DNA of 64,000 nucleotides from JADCGM01 sp943368345 (GTDB lineage: Bacteria > Pseudomonadota > Alphaproteobacteria > Sphingomonadales > Sphingomonadaceae). The stretch covers positions 1-64,000 of the forward strand of contig CALRKY020000017.1 of the NCBI GenBank assembly GCA_943368345.1, read 5' to 3'. The position numbers were made by a program, and so were the translations under genes. Within the stretch, counting starts at the first letter, position 1; every line of letters starts with the position of its first letter. The notes below the pieces were generated by a model, which was given only the letters and a program-made list of their open reading frames with translations, was not told the origin of the DNA and did not search any database. Positions 41,989 to 49,332 of the stretch are shown here, one piece after another.

Positions 41989-43181
41989 CCGTGACAGCGC
42001 CGCCGTCTGGAGGACGGCTCGGCATCCTGTTCCTGGTGGTGTTCATCAACCTGGTCGGGTTCGGGGTGATCCTGCCGGTCTTTCCATTTTTCGGGTCGAT
42101 GGTTGGCGCGTCGCCGACCGCCACCACCATCGCCATGGCCGCCTATTCGCTCGGCCAGCTGATTGGCGCTCCCCTGTGGGGCAAAGTGTCCGACCGGATC
42201 GGTCGGCGACCGGTGTTGATCTGGAGCCTGATCGGCTCGCTGCTCTCCTATTTCGTCATGGCAGTGTCGCACGACATCTGGACGCTGGGATTGGCGCGGC
42301 TGTTCGGCGGGCTGATGGCCGGCACTATTGCCGCCGCCTTCGCCTATGTCGGCGACATGACCGATGAGACCAGTCGTCCCAAAGCGATGGGGATGATCGG
42401 CGCGGCCTTCGGTCTGGGGTTCATTTTCGGCCCTGCCATCGGCGGCCTGATTGCGGGCGACACCCCCAATCTGGAGGATTTTGCGCAGGTTTGCCTGGCG
42501 GCTGCCGCGATTACGGGGGTTGCCGCCGCTGCTGTGTGGTGGAAGCTGCCGGAGAGCCTGACCGCCGACCGGCGCGCTGCGGTGGCGGCGCTGTCGGCTC
42601 CACCCAAGACCGCAGCGGTGTTGAAGGCGAAGCCGGTGATCTGGGCCTTGATGGCCCTGTCGCTGCTGGTGATCGGATCAGCGGCGATGATGGAAACCAC
42701 CTTCGCCTTCTTCGCCCGGGATCGGTTCGACTGGGGGCCGCGTGATGTTGGGCTGGCCTTCGGACTGGTCGGCATCATCGCGGCGACGTTGCAGGGCGGT
42801 TTTGCCGCACCGCTGAACCGGCAGTTCGGGAGCGGGACGGTGTTGGTGGCAGGCGTTATCGTCTATGCGGTCGGGCTTGGAGCAATGGGGATGGCGACGG
42901 AATCCGCGACGTTGCTGATCACTCTGGCGATGACCGCCGCCGCCGTCGGTTTGTTCAATCCGGCCTATCAAACGCTGGTCGCGGCAGAATCCGATGACAG
43001 CGACCGGGGGTTGGTCAACGGCCTGACCCAAGGGGCATCAAGCCTGGGGCGGGTGATCGGTCCGGGCGTGTCGGGCGGAATCTATCAGAATTACGGGCAG
43101 GCAGCGCCGTTCACAGCGGGAGCGGCGGTCATGGTGATCGCGCTGGTTCTGGCCATCGGGGTAAGGCGGAGAAATATATGA
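41985..43181 (+). CDS. MFS transporter (TetA/DHA1-like)
   Basis: This 398-residue carrier has twelve predicted segments, with GQLIGAPLWGKVSDRIGRRPVL between helices 2 and 3 and GDMTDETSRPKAMGMIGAAFGLGF near helix 5. Both are hallmarks of drug:proton antiporters. It is coupled to the Rieske gene by an ATGA overlap and to the hydrolase by four bases. Export of a toxic product is likely, but uptake cannot be excluded. Confidence 0.9.
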   Translation: MTVTAPPSGGRLGILFLVVFINLVGFGVILPVFPFFGSMVGASPTATTIAMAAYSLGQLIGAPLWGKVSDRIGRRPVLIWSLIGSLLSYFVMAVSHDIWTLGLARLFGGLMAGTIAAAFAYVGDMTDETSRPKAMGMIGAAFGLGFIFGPAIGGLIAGDTPNLEDFAQVCLAAAAITGVAAAAVWWKLPESLTADRRAAVAALSAPPKTAAVLKAKPVIWALMALSLLVIGSAAMMETTFAFFARDRFDWGPRDVGLAFGLVGIIAATLQGGFAAPLNRQFGSGTVLVAGVIVYAVGLGAMGMATESATLLITLAMTAAAVGLFNPAYQTLVAAESDDSDRGLVNGLTQGASSLGRVIGPGVSGGIYQNYGQAAPFTAGAAVMVIALVLAIGVRRRNI

Positions 43182-44413
43182 TCCGGAAGATACTGCGCTG
43201 GGCGGGGCTGTCGCTCCTTGCCGTGATCGCGGCGGGGTTGATCGGCTATCTGCTCAACAAAACCTATATGGACCGCTATTTCGTCATGGCGGTGTCGCAG
43301 GCGCGTGGTCTGTCGCAACAGGCGGAATGGTATGATCCGGTCGACAAGGTTCCCGGAGCCACCGATCAGCCCCTGCCAGTTGCGACCGCAACCGAACTTA
43401 GCATCGACGTTGCTGCCATCGACAAGGCCGATGCCTATGCCAAGGGCAAGGACAGCTATGGTTTTGTCGTCTGGCAGGGCGGCAAGCTGCAGCGGGCCAG
43501 CTATTATCAGGGTTTTGACCGCACCCGGCTGATCGCCTCCAAATCCATGGCGAAGATGATCGGCGGGCTGGTAATCGGCCGGGCAATTGCCGAAGGCTAT
43601 ATCAAGTCGGTCGACCAGCCGGTGTCGGACTTTATCACCGAATGGAAAAACACGCCGAAGGCGACACCGACCATCCGTGACTTCCTGCAGAATTCCAGCG
43701 GCATATCCCGTTTCTCCTACAACAGCTTTGCGCCCTGGTCTCAGACGATGCGGGAATATCTCGGCGAATATCACGAGCGGCTGCTGATCGATGAGACCAA
43801 GTACGAATATAAACCCGGCACCGAATATGATTATTCGATGATCACCTCCGACATGCTGGCGATCGTGATCGAGCGGGCGACGAAGCAGCGCTATGCCGAC
43901 TATGTCGGCAAATCGCTGATCCAGCCCATCGGGGCACAGGGCGGCACCGTCTATATCAACCGGCCGGGCGGACTGGCCCACAGCGGTTGCTGCATGATGC
44001 TGCCGGCTGAAAGCTTCATCCGGCTCGGTATCCTGATGGCCAGTGACGGCATGTGGGAGGGGAAACGCATCTTGCCAGAAGGCTGGATTGCCGAGACTGT
44101 GAAGCCGTCACCCGCCAACCCGAAATGGGGTCTGCACATGTGGATCGGCAAGCCGTATCAGGAGCGCGTCCGCTTCTTCCCGGCCCGGTCACAACCGATT
44201 GGCACGCTGCATTCCGAACCCTATCTCGCCGATGATCTGTTCCTGTGGGACGGCAGCGGCAACCAGGCAATGTGGATCGTCCCGTCGAAGCAGCTGGTCG
44301 TATTGCGCTTTGGCCCGACGCCGAAGCCTAAGGCCGGGACGCCCGGTGAATGGGACAATGCACTGCTGCCCAACACCTTGTTGCGTGGATTGAAGGATGT
44401 ACCCGATGCGTAA
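43178..44413 (+). CDS. Serine hydrolase of the beta-lactamase family (S12)
   Basis: This 411-residue hydrolase has an N-terminal membrane anchor (about 7-26). The catalytic motif S123-M-A-K126 (IASKSMAKM) is present, a tyrosine motif lies near 217-220 (TEYDYSMIT), and HSG replaces KTG (LAHSGCC). The pattern is that of NylB-like or esterase EstB-like enzymes rather than true beta-lactamases. It could hydrolyse an ester, for example a side-chain ester of the pathway substrate. Confidence 0.85.
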   Translation: MIRKILRWAGLSLLAVIAAGLIGYLLNKTYMDRYFVMAVSQARGLSQQAEWYDPVDKVPGATDQPLPVATATELSIDVAAIDKADAYAKGKDSYGFVVWQGGKLQRASYYQGFDRTRLIASKSMAKMIGGLVIGRAIAEGYIKSVDQPVSDFITEWKNTPKATPTIRDFLQNSSGISRFSYNSFAPWSQTMREYLGEYHERLLIDETKYEYKPGTEYDYSMITSDMLAIVIERATKQRYADYVGKSLIQPIGAQGGTVYINRPGGLAHSGCCMMLPAESFIRLGILMASDGMWEGKRILPEGWIAETVKPSPANPKWGLHMWIGKPYQERVRFFPARSQPIGTLHSEPYLADDLFLWDGSGNQAMWIVPSKQLVVLRFGPTPKPKAGTPGEWDNALLPNTLLRGLKDVPDA

Positions 44414-44822
44414 ATTGTTGCTGCTCGCCGTCGGCGCCCCGCTGTTGGTCGCCGCGTCGCCCGGTTCGCTCGATGTGACAGTGACCGGTCTCAAAAACAC
44501 CCGCGGCGCGCTGATCGCCTGTCTCTGGAATGAGAAATCCGGCTTTCCGACCTGCCAGAAAAGCCCGAGCGCGGTGAAACTCAAGGCTCCGATCACTGGC
44601 GCGACCGTCAAGGTCACCTTCCCGAATGTCGCACCCGGCAGCTATGCCGTCAGCGTCCAGCACGACGAGGACAGTGACGGCAAACTGAAAACCAACTTCA
44701 TCGGCATGCCCAAAGAAGGCGTCGGCGTCTCCAACAACCCCGGCGGCATTCCGAGCTTCGGCAAGGCAGAAGTCCGCGTCAACGGCAATGGCGCAATCAC
44801 AATCCAGATGCGGTATTTGTAG
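44406..44822 (+). CDS. DUF2141 secreted protein
   Basis: This 138-residue protein has a signal peptide (MRKLLLLAVGAPLLVAAS). The DUF2141 core follows: VTGLKNTRGALIACLW, PGSYAVSVQHDEDSDGKLKTNF, and MPKEGVGVSNNPGG. The family is a beta-sandwich of unknown function, often beside carotenoid or other hydrophobic-metabolite genes. The start follows AAGGATG; it overlaps the end of the hydrolase gene by eight bases. It is the last gene of the run. Confidence 0.85.
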   Translation: MRKLLLLAVGAPLLVAASPGSLDVTVTGLKNTRGALIACLWNEKSGFPTCQKSPSAVKLKAPITGATVKVTFPNVAPGSYAVSVQHDEDSDGKLKTNFIGMPKEGVGVSNNPGGIPSFGKAEVRVNGNGAITIQMRYL

Positions 44823-44850
44823 GGGGTAAGCTCAAGCTCCTGACGCATAA

Positions 44851-44877
44851 AAAAGGCCCCGCATTGCGGGGCCTTTT
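44851..44877. terminator. Bidirectional terminator between DUF2141 and pnp
   Basis: GGCCCCGC (44855-44862) pairs with GCGGGGCC (44866-44873) around a 3-base loop. It is flanked by an A-run on the left and TTTT on the right, so it can end transcription from both strands. Confidence 0.85.
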
Positions 44878-44910
44878 CTGTGTCTCCCGCGTTTCCGCTG
44901 GAAGTGTTGC

Positions 44911-47238
44911 TTACTCGTCGCCGGTCAGGAAGGCCGGGGCGAAGGTTGGTTCGGCGCCGCCTTCAGCACGCTCGGGGCGTGGGCCGCGATCTCCGCCATC
45001 CCGGCGAGGGCCACGGTCACCGCCGCCATCACGGCGCGGGCCGCGATCATCCCGACCGCGTCCGCCACCATCACGGCGGGGGCCACGGTCGCTGCGCGGG
45101 CCACGATCATCGCCGCCTTCGCGTGGCGGGCGGGTGTCGGCGAGTTCCTCGCCGGTTTCCTGGTCAACAAGGCGCATCGACAGGCGGACCTTGCCGCGAT
45201 CATCCATCGCCAGCACCTTGACCTTGACCTGCTGACCCTCGGTCAGCACGTCCTTCACATTGGCGACGCGCTCGTTCTTGATTTCGCTGATGTGGACGAG
45301 GCCGTCCTTGGCACCCATGAAATTCACGAACGCCCCGAAATCGACCATCGACACGACCTTGCCGGTGTAGACCTTGCCGACTTCGGCTTCCTCGGTGATG
45401 CCCTTGATCCAGGCAAGCGCGGCTTCGATCTGAGCGTTGTCGGACGACGACACCTTGATCAGGCCCTCGTCGTCGATGTCGACCTTGGCGCCGGTGGTGG
45501 CGACGATCTCGCGGATCACCTTGCCACCGGTGCCGATCACTTCGCGGATCTTCGACTTGTCGATCTGCAGCGTGACGATGCGCGGCGCGTGGGCCGAAAG
45601 CTCCTCACGGGTGTGGTCGAGCGCCTTGGCCATTTCGCCAAGGATGTGCGCGCGCCCCGCACTGGCCTGCGCCAGCGCTGCCTTCATGATCTCCTCGGTA
45701 ATACCGGCGATCTTGATATCCATCTGCAGGCTGGTGATGCCCTGTGAGGTCCCAGCAACCTTGAAGTCCATGTCGCCCAAATGGTCCTCGTCACCGAGAA
45801 TGTCGGAGAGGACGGCAAAGTCCTTGCCTTCGAGGATGAGGCCCATCGCGATACCCGAAACCGGGCGCTTCAGCGGCACACCGGCATCCATCATCGACAG
45901 CGAGCCGCCGCAAACTGTTGCCATCGAGGAGGAACCGTTTGACTCAGTGATGTCGGAGACAACCCGGATCGTGTAGGGGAATTCCTCTTTGCTCGGCAGA
46001 ACCGCGTGCAGCGCCCGCCAAGCGAGCTTGCCATGGCCAGTGTCGCGGCGGCTTGGTGCTCCGAAGCGGCCGACTTCACCGACCGAATAGGGCGGGAAGT
46101 TATAGTGCAGCATGAAATGCTCGTAGTTCAGCCCGTTGAGGCCATCGATCATCTGCTCGGCGTCGCGGGTGCCCAGAGTCGTCGTGCAGATCGCCTGGGT
46201 CTCGCCGCGGGTGAACAGGGCCGAACCGTGGGTGCGCGGCAGGAAGCCGACCATTGCCTCGATCGGGCGGACCTGGTCGGTCTTGCGACCGTCGATCCGG
46301 GTGCCGTCCTTCAGGATCGCGCCGCGCACGATTTCCGATTCCAGCTTCTTCACCAGTTTGCCCGCGGCCATCTGATCCTGAGGCGCAGCATCGGCGAAGG
46401 CGGCCTTTGCCTTGGCCCGCATCTCGTTCAGCAGGTTGGAACGCTTCGACTTGTCGGTGACCTTATAAGCCGCTGCGATATCGTCGCCGACCAGCTTCTT
46501 GAGCTTGGTCTTGGCCGCCGACAGGTCGGCCTGCGCAGGCATTTCCCATGGGTCTTTGGCAGCTTTTTCAGCGAGATCGATGATCGCGTTCACCACCTGT
46601 TGTGAGGCGCGGTGTGCGAACATGACAGCGCCGAGCATGACGTCTTCGCTAAGCTCGTTCGCTTCCGATTCGACCATCATCACGGCGTTGGCGGTTCCAG
46701 CCACGACGAGGTCGAGGTCGCCGTCCTTGCACTGCTGCAATGTCGGGTTGAGAATATATTCGCCGTCGACGTAGCCGACCCGCGCGCCGCCGATCGGGCC
46801 CATGAACGGCACGCCAGCCAGCGTCATCGCGGCCGAGGCAGCGATCATTGCCAAAATGTCGGGTTCATTCTCCCCGTCATAAGACAGGACTTGCGCGATC
46901 ACGTTGATCTCGTTGTAGAAACCCGATGGGAATAGGGGCCGCAGCGGACGGTCGATCAGGCGGGAAACCAGCGTTTCCTTTTCAGTCGCACCGCGCTCAC
47001 GCTTGAAAAAGCCTCCCGGGATGCGGCCGGCCGCGAAATATTTTTCCTGATAATGGACGGTCAGCGGGAAGAAATCCTGACCTTCCTTGACGCTGCGGGC
47101 CGCGGTCACGGCGCAGAGCACGACCGTCTCGCCGAGTGTCGCGATTACCGCGCCGTCAGCCTGACGAGCGACGTGGCCGGTTTCCAGCGTCAGCGTCTTG
47201 CCGCCCCACTGGATCGATGTTTTCTGGATGTCGAACAT
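44911..47238 (-). CDS. pnp: Polyribonucleotide nucleotidyltransferase
   Basis: PNPase is the phosphorolytic 3'-5' exoribonuclease of the RNA degradosome. The 775 residues comprise two RNase-PH domains (TLETGHVARQADG, then the second with HYNFPPYS and DAGVPLKRPVSGIAMGL), a KH domain (REVIGTGGKVIREI) and an S1 domain (EVGKVYTGKVVSMVDFGAFV). The last 70 or so residues are an Arg/Gly/Asp-rich tail with repeated DRGPRRDGG units, unlike the short acidic end seen in enterobacteria. It lies downstream of rpsO, as is standard. Confidence 0.97.
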   Translation of the reverse strand: MFDIQKTSIQWGGKTLTLETGHVARQADGAVIATLGETVVLCAVTAARSVKEGQDFFPLTVHYQEKYFAAGRIPGGFFKRERGATEKETLVSRLIDRPLRPLFPSGFYNEINVIAQVLSYDGENEPDILAMIAASAAMTLAGVPFMGPIGGARVGYVDGEYILNPTLQQCKDGDLDLVVAGTANAVMMVESEANELSEDVMLGAVMFAHRASQQVVNAIIDLAEKAAKDPWEMPAQADLSAAKTKLKKLVGDDIAAAYKVTDKSKRSNLLNEMRAKAKAAFADAAPQDQMAAGKLVKKLESEIVRGAILKDGTRIDGRKTDQVRPIEAMVGFLPRTHGSALFTRGETQAICTTTLGTRDAEQMIDGLNGLNYEHFMLHYNFPPYSVGEVGRFGAPSRRDTGHGKLAWRALHAVLPSKEEFPYTIRVVSDITESNGSSSMATVCGGSLSMMDAGVPLKRPVSGIAMGLILEGKDFAVLSDILGDEDHLGDMDFKVAGTSQGITSLQMDIKIAGITEEIMKAALAQASAGRAHILGEMAKALDHTREELSAHAPRIVTLQIDKSKIREVIGTGGKVIREIVATTGAKVDIDDEGLIKVSSSDNAQIEAALAWIKGITEEAEVGKVYTGKVVSMVDFGAFVNFMGAKDGLVHISEIKNERVANVKDVLTEGQQVKVKVLAMDDRGKVRLSMRLVDQETGEELADTRPPREGGDDRGPRSDRGPRRDGGGRGRDDRGPRRDGGGDRGPRRDGGDRGPRPERAEGGAEPTFAPAFLTGDE

Positions 47239-47326
47239 TTAGGTTTTCCTTTGATGTCCGGCATCTTTCACACCGGACGGCCTATACGGGCGGCGGCACC
47301 CCATGTGCCCCGCCCGGGAAATGGAA

Positions 47327-47348
47327 CAGGCCCCGACAATGGGGCCTG
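47327..47348 (-). terminator. Hairpin between rpsO and pnp
   Basis: CAGGCCCC (47327-47334) pairs with GGGGCCTG (47341-47348) around a 6-base loop, 13 bases downstream of the rpsO stop on the minus strand. The following sequence is only modestly T-rich, so it may be an attenuator or a stabilising and processing element rather than a full terminator. Confidence 0.55.
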
Positions 47349-47360
47349 GACCGGATTGGG

Positions 47361-47630
47361 TTATTTGCGGATGCCGAGTTTGGCGATCAAGTTGGCGTAA
47401 CGGCCAACGTCGCGGCTCTTCAAATAATCGAGCAAGCTACGACGCTTGTTGACCAGCATCAGCAGACCCCGGCGCGAATGATTGTCCTTCGCATGGGTTT
47501 TGAAATGGCCGGTGAGGTTGGCGATGCGCTCCGACAGGATCGCGACCTGAACCTCAGGGCTTCCGGTGTCATTGGCTTCGCGGGCATGTTCCTTGATCAG
47601 CGCAGACTTGCGCTCGGCAGTGATCGACAT
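47361..47630 (-). CDS. rpsO: 30S ribosomal protein S15
   Basis: This 89-residue protein binds the central domain of 16S rRNA. Recognisable blocks are NDTGSPEVQVAILSERI, HFKTHAKDNHSRRGLL and SLLDYLKSRDVGRYANLIAKLGIRK. The start MSITAERK follows AAGGAG at an ideal distance; a start five codons earlier would include that site. It lies between truB and pnp. Confidence 0.98.
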   Translation of the reverse strand: MSITAERKSALIKEHAREANDTGSPEVQVAILSERIANLTGHFKTHAKDNHSRRGLLMLVNKRRSLLDYLKSRDVGRYANLIAKLGIRK

Positions 47631-47647
47631 CGGGATCTCCTTCATGT

Positions 47648-48535
47648 CTACAGGTTGAAGCCCCGCACCACGCGCATGTCACCATGCGAAATCTCAACCA
47701 GCGCGACCGGAACAGACCCGGTGGTCGCGAGGTAAAGACCGTGGCTTTCGGAGCGCCCGCCGAGCTGACCCCCTTTGCGAAGGAAATCAGCCTCTGCGGG
47801 TTCGACTGCCAGGACCGGGATGTCGTCCAGTCCAGCAATCAGCGGCAAAAGGGCCTGTTCAAGCGCGCGCTCCTGCCCGAGCAGCGCCAGTTTGTCCAGC
47901 GTTATCGCAGCGTCGATACCAAAGGGTCCAGCCCGGATGCGTCTGAGCATCGATACATGGCCGACAGTTCCAAGCGTCTGCGCCAGGTCGCGGGCCAGAC
48001 TGCGGACGTAAGTACCCTTGGAGCAGACCACCTCAAGCGTCGCCGTTTGATCGGTCACCTCCAGAAGGGTCAGGCTGTGGATGATCAGCTGGCGCGAGAC
48101 GAGCGTGACGGTCACGCCAGCCCGGGCCAGCGCATAGGCACGTTTGCCGTCGACCTTCAGCGCCGAATAGGCCGGGGGCATTTGGGTGATCGGGCCGGTG
48201 AATTGCGGCAGGGCGGCTTCGATTTCAGGACGTGTCGGGCGAATGTCCGACGTGGCAACAACCTCCCCTTCGGCGTCGTCGGTTGTCGTTGCTGCCCCGA
48301 AACTGACCGTGAACTGATAGCCTTTGGTGGCATCCAGCATCCGGCCTGCCAGCTTGGTTGCTTCGCCCAGCGCAATCGGCAGCACGCCGGTCGCCAACGG
48401 ATCCAGCGTACCACCATGCCCGATCTTGGTCTTGCCATAGCCGCCCTCGCGCAGCACGCGTTTTACTGCCCCGACCGCCCCGGCAGAGGACAGTCCAAGT
48501 GACTTATCAAGAATGATCCAGCCGTGGAGCGCCAC
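47648..48535 (-). CDS. truB: tRNA pseudouridine(55) synthase
   Basis: TruB forms pseudouridine 55 in the T-loop of tRNAs. The 295 residues carry the catalytic Asp D45 in HGGTLDPLATG, plus MPPAYSALKVDGKRAYALAR and CSKGTYVRSLARDLA. It begins with GTG, overlapping by one base the TAG stop of the preceding small gene. The C-terminal region is extended with a PUA-like part. Confidence 0.96.
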   Translation of the reverse strand: MALHGWIILDKSLGLSSAGAVGAVKRVLREGGYGKTKIGHGGTLDPLATGVLPIALGEATKLAGRMLDATKGYQFTVSFGAATTTDDAEGEVVATSDIRPTRPEIEAALPQFTGPITQMPPAYSALKVDGKRAYALARAGVTVTLVSRQLIIHSLTLLEVTDQTATLEVVCSKGTYVRSLARDLAQTLGTVGHVSMLRRIRAGPFGIDAAITLDKLALLGQERALEQALLPLIAGLDDIPVLAVEPAEADFLRKGGQLGGRSESHGLYLATTGSVPVALVEISHGDMRVVRGFNL

Positions 48536-48891
48536 TACGCCTTGCGCTTTTTGGCTTTGGCAGGCGGCCCCTCGACCTGCACCAACGATTTCAGCTGGCA
48601 GGTTTCGCCTTCGACCACGATCCGCGAAAACCGGTTGAACTCACCGGTCGGGTTCGCCTCAAAGCCGATGCCCAGCGCATAGGGAAGATTGCGGCACGGC
48701 GCGAACAGGTCGGCGCGGTACCATTTCCGCTGGGATTCGATGTACAGCACATCCTGGGTTTCACCGGCCCAGTTCCGGATATTGTGACCGGGAAAGATGA
48801 TCCGGGCCTGTTTTGGCTCGGGGGCGGGGGTGGCGGTTTCCGCTGCGGCAAATGCCGGGATGCACAGGGTGGCGATCAGGAAACGCTTCAT
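48535..48891 (-). CDS. Secreted DUF6491-like protein
   Basis: This 118-residue protein has a signal peptide (MKRFLIATLCIPAFAAAET). A small domain follows with LYIESQRKWYRADLFAPCRNL, a pair of cysteines (also GETCQLKSLVQV) and a lysine-rich end (AKAKKRKA). The pattern resembles short exported proteins common in sphingomonads. The function is unknown. It is inserted between rbfA and truB, which usually are adjacent, and its stop overlaps the truB GTG start. Confidence 0.7.
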   Translation of the reverse strand: MKRFLIATLCIPAFAAAETATPAPEPKQARIIFPGHNIRNWAGETQDVLYIESQRKWYRADLFAPCRNLPYALGIGFEANPTGEFNRFSRIVVEGETCQLKSLVQVEGPPAKAKKRKA

Positions 48892-48936
48892 GGGACATAC
48901 TCCTCCGCTGCGGACCGAACATGCCGCAACGGCAAG

Positions 48937-49332
48937 CTACGCCGGATCGAGGTCGCGCGCCACCTGGGGGGACCGCAACAGGGCGTCGATCCGGCCCGCT
49001 TCGTCGAAGCTTTCGTCCCGGCGGAACCGCAAATCGGGGGCATAGCGAAGCTGCACCCGACGGGATATTTCACCGCGCAGGAAGCGGGCATTGCGGGCCA
49101 GCGCCTTGATGATCAGCGTCTCGTCGCCTGTCGCCAGCGGTTTTACATAGGCGGTCGCATGCCGCAGATCGGGCGTGATCCGGACTTCGGTTACCGAAAT
49201 GATCACGCCGTCCAGCTCCGGGTCCTGGACCTCGCCGCGCCCCAGAACATCGGCAAGCGCATGCCGGACCTGTTCGGCAACCCGCAGGGTGCGGACCGAT
49301 TTGCCTTCGCTGTCCTGCCGGGTGTTCGCCAT
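48937..49332 (-). CDS. rbfA: Ribosome-binding factor A
   Basis: This 131-residue KH-like assembly factor matures the 5' end of 16S rRNA and the 30S subunit. Conserved parts are VAEQVRHALADVLGRGEV, VTEVRITPDLRHATAYV and RRVQLRYAPDLRFRRDESFD. It follows infB directly, with the rbfA start codon abutting the infB stop. Confidence 0.96.
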   Translation of the reverse strand: MANTRQDSEGKSVRTLRVAEQVRHALADVLGRGEVQDPELDGVIISVTEVRITPDLRHATAYVKPLATGDETLIIKALARNARFLRGEISRRVQLRYAPDLRFRRDESFDEAGRIDALLRSPQVARDLDPA

